Shown: positions 1-10,180 of the stretch, in pieces
Position numbering within the stretch: position 1 is the first letter of the stretch
How the letters are laid out: every line of letters begins with the position of its first letter
NCBI GenBank assembly: GCA_014549065.1
Contig: JACDOX010000061.1
Location: 3,157,363-3,221,362 of the forward strand
Direction of reading: 5' to 3'
Origin: Cardinalis cardinalis
Taxonomy: Eukaryota; Chordata; Aves; Passeriformes; Cardinalidae
Length of the DNA stretch: 64,000 bases
Notes under the pieces: model-generated
What the model saw: the letters and a program-made list of their open reading frames with translations, nothing else
Databases searched by the model: none
Told to the model about the DNA's origin: nothing
Made by a program: the position numbers and the translations under genes

Positions 1-3000
1 TATATTCCAAATTTCAGTGTTCAAATGTGTGCAGAGGAGTTTAGTTTTTGGAGTTACTGCCTGAGGCATAAAATGCTGCTTCCACAGAGCTGGACTTCTG
101 ATCACAGAGGACTTGCACAGATTTGGGATTCATGGCCTGATGCAGCTGCCTCAGCAATTTTCAGTTTCTCTTGCTCCCCATGCTGTGAGTTCTGTTGTTT
201 CAAGAGGCACTTAATTGATGCCATTGTGCATTCACAGATGATGGTTTGAGGAACCCCCTTGAGGCTTCAGCTATTCTGTAAAGACAGTCTTGTCTCAGAG
301 ATGAAAGTGTTATAATAGTGCATCCCACAATGGGGTGGCTTCTGTAAATTTTTTATTATAAAGAAATTAATTACTAATCACCCAACTGNAAACAGAGAAA
401 AGTTAAAGGCAATTCTCTACTTTTCATCCTCCTTCCTGAAATCTCTTCAGGACCCAGCTGTGATTGACCTGTTCAAGGATTAGATGGGTGTAAACCCTGC
501 TCAAACACAGAAAAAAGTAATCACATGTGGATTTGGGAAGTGGAGCTGTAACCTAGACTGCTGTATAGAGCTGGTTTTATCTCCATTATCCAGGTGTGGA
601 TTGTTCTGCCTGTCAGAATTCTTTTTAAGCTCAGTTCTAGAGCAGACCCAACCAAACTGTGCATTTCTCCTGGCTTCCTCCACTGGTGTTNGTATTCCTG
701 ACACAGCACAGCCACTGTGTGATGGACTCAGGAGTGAGTCCCTCATGCTGCTCTGTGCAAANATTTAAGAATTAGCTCATTTTGTAGTTCTTTGAAAAGT
801 GCTGTGCACATTCTCCACTCATGCATAATGTCAGGGGTTATAAGAGGCATCAGTGTTTATGCACTGATACTCCATCAGTGTTTATGCAAATGCATTTTGT
901 TTTACAGTAAAACTTTTCCCCAGAATATGATGTTACACTGTGTGCAGAATGAAAATACTGCAGTGACTCTTCTGCTGACTTGCAAGTGGTGGGCAAGGCT
1001 TTTTTCTAACTCTTCTCTTGGTTTTGCATTCTGTGTTTTATCTCCAAGACCTCACCTCTCAGTTCTTCCTTGGGGCAGGCTCTGTAGCAACTTTATCACA
1101 GTTGCAGCTGTTTGAGTATGAAAGTAGGTTTGAATGTGTGTGTGAATTTTTTTAATCCAGGAGGGAAAACATTTATACATTTTTCAAGTTAACAATTGTT
1201 AAATTGTTATATTCTTATAGAAATGGTTTTAAATCATTGAAATAACTTATTTGAATAAATAATTGTTGATATCNCACATTGATGTGAATGATGCCAGGTG
1301 CTTCTTTGTTTAAGCATTGCTCGTTTCATGACTTTTGCCAGTCATTTGAAGCAGTGAGTTCTTACTGAGAAGTGATCTGCTGGTGTGGTATGGGGTGCTC
1401 TGCTAGAGGTTGGAGGAAGGGCCTTTCTGTGTTTTTAAGATGAACTGACTTAAAGATTGTTTCAGTAGACATGGTTATCATTGCACTTCCTCTGGCTCCA
1501 AACACACGAGGCAGAAGGAAAAGGTCAAAGATTGAGTTTAACTTGTGACTCCAAACCAGCCTTTTTCAGTGAGAGGCAGATACAAACTCCAGCTCTAGTN
1601 AGAGTCAGATTTTTATGAGCTTGAACAATAAAATCTGAGCAAGGCAAAGATTAAATTTGTGGTAATTTGGAAGAACAGTAATATTGATGTTTACAAAAAA
1701 AAATTATCAGAACACTTTCTGCCTATGAGGTTTCAGGGAGAACTGCTGCTGGGTGGGTGCACTGTCTTTATGTGATGATTTTTTTAATTGTTGGGAGTCT
1801 TGGGAACAGATTTTTTCTCATCTTTTGATCAGAATTACATGCTTATTGAACCCTCTAGGACCCTCTTCTCTGAAGAGCACCTAGTATGTTATTACATATG
1901 CCACTGTACTTTGGAAAATATGTGGGAATCAGTAATAAATAGAAACAAAGGGACATTTTGGTTGGGTCCCTTAGGAGAAGGGCCTAGAAAAATCTGGTTT
2001 GATTAAGCATCTAAAATAAATATATTTAAATACACATGAGAAGTATAAGCTTTATTGTATATCTTGCAAATTTGTACCTTGAAATGCTGTGCCTGAGGTT
2101 AAGTAGCTGACCTAGTATTCTTAAACTATTCTCTCTAAACATCAGCATGATCCCTTATAGTGAGGCACCTATCAATTGTTCAGTAATTTTGAGGACTAGG
2201 AAAAATTGAATCTGAGCTATATTTTCATTCTGNTCTTCCAATTTTCAGGTGCATTTCTGGTAATTCAGTTTCAGGAAAACAGGTAAGAGGAAAATTTGAA
2301 AAGGGACACAACACTAGAATTAATTACCCTAATTTACCCTGCTATTCATGCACGAGGAGTAATGACAAAAAAAACAGGAATAAGGAGAGCGAATTCTTAT
2401 TGTAAAATACTTCAAATAGAGCAGCTGTGACTGCCTTTACAGGGATGGAATTTTCAAGCAATTTTAGAGTATCTCTTTAAGCCACAGACTGGCTATTTTG
2501 CTTTTGGAAAGAGTAAGTGTATCCTTCACCTCTGCTGTGGTCAGCACTTNGGGTTTTTTAATAAATGGAGCTAATTGATGGGGAATTAATCAGTGCACTG
2601 ATGATGGCTCTGGGGTGTGTCCCCACATTAATCCCGTGTGCTGGAGCACACTCTTGGGCCATTAGGACAAAACAATTCCTCTTGCTCTGTTATCAGAGAG
2701 TTCTGGCCTTGACTCCAGGCAGATGAAAAGCTTCACGTGTTGAGCTCAGCTCCTGCTTTGGTATTTGGGGTTTTGTGGGGCTATTTTTGTCTTGTCAGGA
2801 GCTGCTGCTGCCATACCTCAAAAGCTGTCCGGGGCCTGANCCTCAGCTGGTATTGACAGTGGGGATTTAGCATTCTTGGCTTAAGGACCCTTCCATAGAT
2901 GATTTTCATAACCCCACCACTGAGATAATTATAAATAGCAGTAGCTGAGTTTTGCTAAAAAGATTACAAATAGCAGAGAAAATTCCTCTGGGGCACAGGA

Positions 3001-4440
3001 GTTCAGTTCCCTATGTTAAAAACATTTTTTTTACAAGACTTGGCATGAAATACGAATGCTGTTTCTGTGTAACAGGCTTGTGCAATTTCTTCTACGTTTT
3101 GGTTTTGTCTTCTGCTGGCATTAGAGTTTTGTAATCTATTTCTGATAACATTGTGTCAAAGCCAGAGAACTTAAAGGGGAAAAGAACAAAGTGGTTTCCA
3201 CTTGAAAAAACAGAGCTGTTGGAAAGAGAGCATTGGCCTAGTGCTTTCATGAGGTCATGGATGTCTTTTTTCTGTTTTATTAAAAAGAAGATTTCTTCTT
3301 TCTGCAGATGATGTTGTATATTAATGACTCCTGGAGAGTGGCCCTTGTGCCATCAGTGCTCAGTTGGAGACACATAAGCTCTTTATATGAGAGGGCAACA
3401 CTCCTGCTACAGAAACAGCTTATTTGCTATTAGAGAGGAGGAAAAAAAGGAGTTCTCTCTTGAGCTGTCCCTCAAGCTAAATATTAAATTTAGTTTCTTT
3501 CATGGTGTACTTACTGGTAGGGGAATGAGGGAGAAAAGTCAGATTTGAAGCATAAAAATACAAAAAGTTATCAATAGTGTGGGCTGGNTTTTTTTTTTTA
3601 AGGTAAACTTATCAGGAAGAGAACAGTCAAAAAATAATGCTGTCTTTAGTCACCATGAGCTGTAAAAGTCTGCATCTTCTAAGCAGAGGGGGCTGTGGAT
3701 TTCTAGCTTGGTTCCTCTCTTTAGGCCTCTTGTTTTCTGAGAATCCTTTAACAGTACAATGGGACTGCTCTGCTTCTTATTCTTTACTTCCCCATTTCAG
3801 TTGCAGCAGAGTTGAACAGAATTATCTGGATGTTACTATTAATTTAAGATCAGTGTAGCTTCAGCCATTAAAATGGAAAAAAAATAAAGTCTAAAGNGAA
3901 GTTTTAAATTCTGTGAGGATTCTGCTTTTATCAAGGGGTACAGAAGCTGCAATGCTGATGAGTTAAAATTTGAGGTGAAGTTTCTCAGTTTATGTATTAG
4001 ANTGACAGATGAAATTGCATAGGACAGCTGTGACCTGTACTTTTAGTCTTATCTTCTAATCTTAAAATTCCACAAAATTATGAGTTTCCTTGTAGCAAGT
4101 GTTTATCTTCCTATCACAAAGCTTAAATTCTATTTACATGGTGTCAGGTGTTAAAGAAATATTATTAAAGGCTAAAAGTGTTTTATAAATAGTGGAATGT
4201 GAACACAATCACTCACCAAATGTCTTTGATGAATTATTTGTTTAACCATCCAATAATGCTGGGAAAAATCATAGGTTTTATTTATGAATGCACTTTCAGC
4301 TGGCTCATTCATTTTAAACAGGCATATTTTACTGTTAGAAAAATCTACAAATCTGTGGTGCTTCAAGCACTTTGCTGTAATTTAGATTAAGCATGGTGCA
4401 TTTTCCAGAAATGTCATTAGATATCAGAGTTAACTCAGGA
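1..4440. other. Intergenic / possible distal UTR sequence, no gene seen
   Basis: AT-rich non-coding sequence. Every open frame is short (about 100 codons or less) and none resembles a known protein. By synteny with other amniotes the gene to the left should be PLCG2 on the plus strand, so some of this could be its distal 3' UTR, but I recognise no PLCG2 exon. About a dozen isolated N calls lie here. The only small-scale structure I noticed is a 16-bp direct repeat beside an octamer motif near 848-891. Confidence 0.6.
848..891 (+). repeat. 16-bp direct repeat next to an octamer motif
   Basis: The 16-mer catcagtgtttatgca occurs at 848-863 and again, unchanged, at 873-888 (25-bp period). The second copy runs into ATGCAAAT (884-891), the consensus octamer bound by POU-domain factors. 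The repeat is seen directly. A regulatory role is inference. Confidence 0.5.
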
Positions 4441-4474
4441 AAGCATACCACAATGTATTAATGTAAAAACCTCA

Positions 4475-4484
4475 TTTATTTATT
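4475..4484 (-). terminator. SDR42E1: Candidate distal poly(A) signals for SDR42E1 (overlapping AATAAA pair)
   Basis: On the minus strand this reads AATAAATAAA, two overlapping canonical hexamers about 470-480 nt past the SDR42E1 stop. Another AATAAA lies at 4576-4581 (minus strand). Which one is used cannot be told from sequence alone. Confidence 0.35.
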
Positions 4485-4887
4485 GTCTAGAAGTTTATCA
4501 GTTAATCTTGGTTAGGCATATATACATCCAAGCTGGGAAGCAGAACTGGGGTTTGGAATGTGATCAAAGAATAAATTTATTCTCCTCTGGATCATGTAAC
4601 ACAAACTCTTTAGGAATAAAGGGCAGGGATCAGGAGTAAAATCCCATCAGGGAGGAAGAGTCAGCCTAAGGACATTTGTTCCATTCACTGTATTGTGCTG
4701 TTGTATCTGAGAATAAAATGCTGTTTGCAGTAATACTGAGCTTCATCTTGTTAGTGATCTGATCAATTTCACTTTCAAGAGAATGAATATATAAAAAATT
4801 GCACCATTTTACTCAGCAGTTCCGTTCCTTGGGGATAAAGCTGTTATTTACCTCAATCACACAAGTATGTATTTTTTAAAAAAATCT

Positions 4888-4893
4888 TTTATT
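4888..4893 (-). terminator. SDR42E1: Candidate proximal poly(A) signal for SDR42E1
   Basis: AATAAA on the minus strand, only about 60 nt beyond the stop codon. It is followed by a T-rich then TTGTGTG-like stretch that could act as a downstream element. Use of this site would give a very short 3' UTR; more distal signals exist at 4576-4581 and 4475-4484. Confidence 0.35.
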
Positions 4894-4953
4894 ACCTGTC
4901 AAAACCAAGAGTAAGCAGAGAACATAACTAAATTGTCCTCAGCATTTCATCTT

Positions 4954-7393
4954 TCAGAGTGAAAATGCCACTGCAGATGGAAGCCAGGAGACCAGCACAG
5001 CAATCAGCAGCACAAGCAGTCCTCCATCCCTAACCAGGTGCATCATGGTGTAATTTCTTGGCTTTGGTCCACATCCCTGGGATCTAAACCACTCCACCAC
5101 TTCATCCAGGCTGTACTGCTGGGGCTCATAGCCCAGCTCCTTCCTGGCCTTCTCCATGCTGAAGTAGTGTGTGACACCAGTTTTGTAAACCTCCGTGCGA
5201 GTGAGGAGAGGCTGGAAGTTATAAATACGCCCCACAAGGAAATGAACTATTTCAGTAAGGAATGCAAAAAAATAGACAAGGGAGAGTGGAAGGCGCAGGG
5301 TTGGGAACCTGTAACCCAAACCTTCTACTAGCGGTCGGAAAAATTCAAAGTTATTGACAGGCCTGCCATCAGAAATGAAATAGGCCTGGCCTGCAGCAAT
5401 GTGCTGCTTGCCAGCTCTGAGGGCCTCAGAGGCAAGGACATGAGCCTGGACCAGGTTGTCCACGTGTACAAACTCCACCAGACTCAGCGGGTCTCCATAG
5501 ACAAATTTAAACAGTCCCCTTTCAATGTAGCTGACTATTCTTGGCAGGTGTCTCTGCTCCCCAGGCCCGTAGATCCCTGCTGGCCGGAGAGCACAGGTCC
5601 TCAGGACACCTCTCCCATTTGCCAGCTCAGCACCGTTTGCCTCCAGCACCTTCATTTCAGCTAAGGATTTCGTCCTGGAGTAGTGATCAGGGTGAAGGTG
5701 CAGAGGAAGGTAAGGCAGAGACTCATCCCCATTTTCTATAATCTGGCCTCCAAATATCACATTGTAGGTACTTGTATAAACCAGGCTGGACACTCCCCTG
5801 CTCTTGCAGGCCTGGATGACATTTTCTGTTCCTTTCACGTTAACATCTTCTATAAGTTTTCGGTTCAGCTGCTCCCTGCCAGACATTCCATAGGAAGCGA
5901 TATGGAACACGCAGATGACATCTCGGAGAGCTTCTTCCACTTCAGACAGGCAACAGATATCCCCCTGCATGAACTTCATTCCCTCTGGCACGGTGTGAAG
6001 TGGCTTCACCACATCAAAGAGGATCACATCGACTCCCTTTTGATACATGGCACAACCTAAACTGAAACATGACAGAAACCATACGTTAGGGTACAGCCCC
6101 ATGGTACATGAAACATCTCACCTGGAAGGGAGAGAGGACTATTAACTGTTTTTATGCTGATTATTTTTCTGGTGGGAGTCTTTTAAATGCTCAGCCCCCC
6201 ACTATAGGGAATANTCAGCCGTGATAGTTTAGGTACTGAACTGATTTCTCACATTCCATCAATACTTGGAGAAAAAAATAGAAAAAAAAAGAGGCAGAAC
6301 TGCTGTAAATGAAAATTCTGAAGAGAAATAACTGAAGCTCTGTCCCCTTGAGATCAGCAACAGCAATTTTCAGACGTGCAACTATTGCCAAATATTTTTT
6401 TTTTTAAAGCTTTATTTGTTTATCTTACTGCTTTTGTGCCATCCCAGTTCTGGCAAAACAACAGGTTGGTCTTCGCCATTGTGTTTGAAATTTACAGAGG
6501 AGTGGGAGAGATGCTTCTAAGCTGCTATGAATGCTTTGCCACATGTCTACNTTTCACTCCAAGTCACAGGTATTGATACAAAATGTAACTCTGGGGTTTC
6601 TCTTCTCCTTTCCCACATTTTTGTATGTCTGTTGTGCTTTAAGGGCATGAGAGTGGAAGGAAAAGCCAAGCAGAAGTCACATGGGCATCTCCTGAGATCT
6701 TTTTTTTCCTTCCCCTGACTTGAAATTTACTTTATTTTTTGGTTCTGACTGCGATCTCTCTCCATCTGTGAGCAGTTATAGTCTAGGGCTCAAAATAGGA
6801 TTTTTTCTTTACATGGGCTGCACAATCAGCTACAGCAAGGGAAAATGGATTCCACTGAAATATGCACCTTATCAACAACCCTAATCCTAAACCATCACTG
6901 TTCACGAAAATAATATATTCTTGAGAGTTCGGCTGGAGTTGTTAACCTGTAGAGCTAAGCACATGTGTAGCCACTTGCAGGTCAAAAGAAAACAAGTGCA
7001 GGCTTGTCCTTCAGAGCAGGCTGACGATGGTGATCCCACCCCTCTACAGAGGTGAGCACACAGGTAAATGTCTGCCAGGCAGCTGCTGCCTGACATTTAG
7101 AAACGGGANAACAGCCTTACTGAGGCTGTAACAGGGCTGTAGCCTCTGGAAACAGAGTGACTGAGGTTGTTTACAACTGAGCCCCCGGGTGAACCAGAAG
7201 ATGGGAACACCTGGATCAGGTGTCTCGGGCCCACAGGTCTCCCTTCCACAGATGGATTTTGCTGCCTCCCCAGCAGCACCCTCTTACATTTTCTCCTGTA
7301 TGTAATAACTATGTAATGCACTAACCGGAAGCCAAAATAACCCCCTCCTCCAGTAATGAGGACTCTTTCCTTGGCAGCGTTTCCTTCTTCCAT
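4954..7393 (-). CDS. SDR42E1: SDR42E1, extended short-chain dehydrogenase/reductase (3-beta-HSD-like), two coding exons
   Basis: Predicted 391-aa membrane-associated NAD(P)-dependent oxidoreductase of the 3-beta-HSD branch of extended SDRs. The physiological substrate is unsettled; human variants have been linked to vitamin D and sterol metabolism. Coding exon 1 is 7393-7326 and exon 2 is 6061-4954. The junction splits an Arg codon (CG/T), with donor GTTAGT and acceptor TTTCAG, restoring the family sequence GFRLGCA. Visible features: Rossmann motif GxxGxxG at G15-G18-G21, active-site Ser/Thr region around 119-121 (YTST), catalytic YxxxK at Y150/K154 (HYSRTK), the conserved LRPAGIYGPG block, a hydrophobic stretch at about 280-300 and a hydrophobic C-terminal anchor at about 369-390. 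The chosen ATG aligns with the mammalian start. Length is close to the human protein (about 393 aa); a two-residue deletion precedes CVFHIASYG. The CDS contains no N. Transcribed away from HSD17B2. Confidence 0.96.
6062..7325 (-). other. SDR42E1: SDR42E1 intron between the two coding exons
   Basis: 1,264 bp, bounded on the minus strand by GT (7325-7324) and AG (6063-6062). Apart from poly-T runs (for example near 6396-6406) and a few N calls (6214, 6551, 7110) I see no gene or recognisable mobile element inside it. Confidence 0.85.
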
Positions 7394-7426
7394 CCTCTTT
7401 CCTTTCGCACCGTGTGCTGGGACTGA

Positions 7427-7631
7427 CCTACAAAACACACCGCAAACACACCCATAAAAACCAGTCCGCGTTTTACCATCGCCGCACATTCCCGTCCTTA
7501 TTCACCGCTCTCGCTTTAATTCCGGCCCTTCGCCGGGGAGCAGGAGGCGATTCAGCGCCGGGATGGCTCCCAAGGGAGGGAAGCTGTTCCCGATGAGGGA
7601 GCGCCGTGCCAGCCCCCGGGCCCCCCGTACC
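7427..7631 (-). other. SDR42E1: Predicted 5' UTR splice sites of SDR42E1
   Basis: On the minus strand, inside the CpG island, there is a strong donor-like site (CCGCAG/GTACG, last exon base 7631) and, 204 nt further on, an acceptor-like site (TTTTGTAG/GTCAG, first exon base 7427) that lies 33 nt before the coding ATG. A second donor-like GATG/GTAAAA lies between them near 7479. This suggests a non-coding leader exon upstream of the first coding exon. It is inferred from splice-site quality only. Confidence 0.4.
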
Positions 7632-7960
7632 TGCGGCGCTGCCGGCCCGGCCCGGCCCGGCCCTGCGATTCCCGGGGCGGTGCCGATCCCGATCCCGATC
7701 CCGATCCCGATCCCGGGAAATGGAGCCGGGCGGGGCGGGGGCGGCCCGAGATGGCGGCGGGAGCTGGGCCTGTGCTGCCCTCGGCCTGTGCTGGGCTCGC
7801 CAGCCGTGCTGGTGTGGATTTCTGTGCCGGGCCGGTGATGCTGCTGCCCTCCCGACGCAGCCTCTGAGATGGGGGCTCGGTGGTGAAATCAGAGCCTGTC
7901 CCGGCCCGATGTTTGTACCGCGGCCCCCGCGATCGATCCGGGCTGGGGCAGCCGTGGGAG
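7465..7960. promoter_or_regulatory. SDR42E1: CpG-island promoter of SDR42E1
   Basis: This is the only strongly CpG-rich stretch in the window. It contains clustered GC boxes (about 7727-7744), a YY1-like core GAGATGGCGGC (7748-7758) and no clear TATA box. It directly abuts the first coding exon of the minus-strand gene, as expected of a dispersed, housekeeping-type promoter. Divergent (plus-strand) transcription is possible but no plus-strand gene follows. Confidence 0.8.
7685..7714. repeat. Hexanucleotide repeat (GATCCC)5 in the CpG island
   Basis: Five perfect tandem copies of gatccc, followed directly by a further ggg. It sits between the predicted leader exon and the GC-box cluster, so copy-number variation could alter promoter spacing. 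Confidence 0.9.
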
Positions 7961-7998
7961 AAGAGCTCGGGGGTGTTGGTGGCTGGGAGCTGGACCTG

Positions 7999-8085
7999 CC
8001 CCGGCCCTGATCCCCTGTTCCCCGGCCCTGATCCCCCCGTTCCCCGGCCCTGATGCCCCCATACCCCGGCTCTGATCCCCCTGTG
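7999..8085. repeat. GC-rich 21-22-bp minisatellite, four copies
   Basis: Four tandem units beginning ccccggccctgat (the last ccccggctctgat) occupy 7999-8019, 8020-8041, 8042-8063 and 8064-8085. More degraded C-rich copies trail off to about 8120, where a CR1 tail begins. Confidence 0.8.
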
Positions 8086-8120
8086 TCGAACCCCCCATGC
8101 CCCAGGCTGATCCCCCCGTG

Positions 8121-8542
8121 TGGGCAGCAGGGAAGGGGGGATTCTGCCCCTCTGCCCCGCTCAGGTGAGAGCCCACCTGCAGAGCTGCCTCCAGCTGCTG
8201 GGATTGTTCATCCTGGAAAAGAGAAGGCTCCAGGGTGATCTAGTTGTGGTCTTCCAGTAGTTGAAGGGACCTCAGAGGAAGGAGAAGGCAAGACTGTTTG
8301 CAATGTATGTAGTGACAGCACAGGAGGGGGAATGGCTTCACACTGAAAGAGTAGGGTTAGATCAGATGTTAGGAAGAAATTCTTCCCTCTGAGTGGTGAG
8401 GCCCTGGCACAGGGTGCCCAGGGATGCTGTCACTGGCCCATCCCTGGCCTTGCAGCAACCTGGTCTAGTGGAAGATGTCCCTGCCCNTGGAAANACATGA
8501 TCCTCAAGGTCCCTTCCAACCCAAACCATCCAGTGATTCTCT
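8121..8542 (+). mobile_element. CR1 non-LTR retrotransposon, 3' fragment with internal deletion
   Basis: The sequence follows the avian CR1 3' end: a gatctagttgtgg block, a segment with 'gacctcagaggaagg', 'aggaagaaattcttccctctgagtggtgaggccctggcacagggtgcccag', and the terminal 'ggtcccttccaacccaaaccatc'. About 100 bp of the usual RT-end region appears to be missing near 8190-8200. Only the end of the reverse-transcriptase region and the 3' UTR remain, so it is inactive. Two N calls (8487, 8494) fall near its end. Confidence 0.85.
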
Positions 8543-8670
8543 CAGGAGGTGCCTCCAAGTGTCACCACAGGGTGTGAAGCTCTGCAGTGGTCTGGGATGT
8601 GTAAGAGGGGCTGAGGAGCCCTTGACTGGGTATTTTGGGTGGACATGGGAGTTTCTGGACTTGCTGCTGA

Positions 8671-8863
8671 GCATTTCTTCNTGGGAAGGGTTGTCAGGCA
8701 TGGAATGGGCTGNCCAGGGNAGTGCTGGGGTCACCNACCCTGGAGGTGTTCCAGAAATCACTGGACATGGCAGTGCTGGTTTAGTTGACGAGGTGGTGTT
8801 GGGTCAAAGGCTGGACTTGAGGATCCTGGAGGTCTTTTCCAGCCTTAGTGAGTCTGTGATTCC
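8671..8863 (+). mobile_element. CR1 retrotransposon 3' tail, second subfamily
   Basis: A diverged CR1 tail recognised from the blocks 'gggaagggttgtcaggca', 'ctggaggtgttccagaaatcactgga', 'tggtttagttgac', 'gtgttgggtcaaaggctgga' and 'ggaggtcttttccagcctta'. It differs in subfamily from the copy just upstream, so this is two separate insertions. Four N calls (8682, 8713, 8720, 8736) fall inside it. Confidence 0.8.
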
Positions 8864-9943
8864 CTGGTGCTGGGGAGGTACCACAGCTGAATGTCCCACC
8901 ATGTCTGGGAGAGCTGTGCCCTCGCAGCATCTCCCTGGATGAAAGTGGCTGTCCCACATCCTGCTGTGTTGGTTGTGAGCCTGAACCATGGAGCACACTC
9001 ACAGCAGTCTGCTGGGCCCTCTGCAGAGGTTGAGATGTTTTTGGCAGTGGGGAGACCCTGCCCAGCACTGCCTGGCTGCAGCAGAACTGCTCCTGAGTTC
9101 ACATCAGCAGTCCCAGCTGTCTGTGAGAGAGAGCTATAATAGGAAAACAATGAAGAATTACATGATCAAAGTCTGGCTTGTATTCCATTGTATTCCATTT
9201 TTCATTTGCAGAACTGAGCCNCTTGGGGAATGCCAGAGAGTGGATTCAGTGTCAAAGCTACTTAAAACTCTGCAAAACTCCTTTCTGTTTTGCAAAACCT
9301 TGACAGAAGTAGGCTCTGTTGTATTNTTGATGGATGGCTGGCAAGAGTTAGAACTGAGCAGATTTTAAGAATTCTGCAAGTCCTAAAGATTTTTTTCTTT
9401 AGCAATGATTTCTTGCTGGTGAACCTCTGGGACTCTTAAATNGAAATTTCAAGATGGAGCTGGTGCTGTACCTGGTTATACAGAGCTGCTGCACCTGTGC
9501 AGATGTGCAGTGTCTGGTGTGGAGGGCATCCCTCAGTCACAGCTGATTTCCCTGTCTCCCCTCTATAGCAGGAGAATGGGTTTGAATCAGCCTTGAGGCA
9601 TCCCCTAAGATACCATCCAGACACAGAATCAATGGTGTGTTCACTGAGGTATAAGAATTCTAGCTCACAAGCAGAAAAATCCCTTACTTATTCCTAAATA
9701 CTAGAATGTAAAGATTCTGTATGGCTGCACATGCCTTCAGGATTTATGCATAATCTTGATGAAGGTTTTGAGAATATTTTCCCAAGTGTTTAATCACCTG
9801 CAAAATCCAAAAGAGTCCTGAACTTTCCCTGAGATCTGTGGACACAACGTTTTTTTTTTTTTTACCTTTGAGGAGTCTTACTGAGATTAGGGCACCTGGT
9901 GNTTCTCTTTTGATCAAAGAAATTGTGTTTGAATGGAATACTG

Positions 9944-10180
9944 AAGGATCACAGAANATCTGAGGCTGGAAGGATGTTGCCCTGTTGAACCCCTGCACAA
10001 AGCAGGTCCAGCCAGAGGGGTTCCATGGGTTCGTGTTGGCATTGAATATCTCCAAGGATGGAAACTCCATATTCAGCCACTTTTTCCTCACAACTCCCAG
10101 AGCTTTGTGCTCTCAGAGCAGTGGCCTCACCCTCTGTGTTTGTGAGTAAATCCCTCTGTTTGAACAGGCAGATGTTCACC
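9944..10180 (-). mobile_element. CR1 retrotransposon 3' fragment (minus orientation)
   Basis: Begins with the inverted CR1 tail 'ggatcacagaa' and continues through 'gaacccctgcacaaagcaggtc', 'ttgaatatctccaaggatggaaactcc' and 'tttttcctcac', the standard order of a minus-strand CR1 3' UTR. It is heavily diverged and truncated; its right border is approximate. Confidence 0.75.

Noticed and set aside
1..4440. Possible last exon of PLCG2
   Set aside because: Expected by synteny, but no PLC-gamma peptide was recognised in any frame.
5038..6060. Plus-strand open frames across SDR42E1 exon 2
   Set aside because: They are antisense shadows of a strongly conserved minus-strand exon.
7563..8010. Plus-strand open frames of 91-134 codons in the CpG island
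   Set aside because: High GC removes stops; the peptides are Arg/Pro/Ala/Gly-rich and include translated hexamer repeats. No downstream exons.
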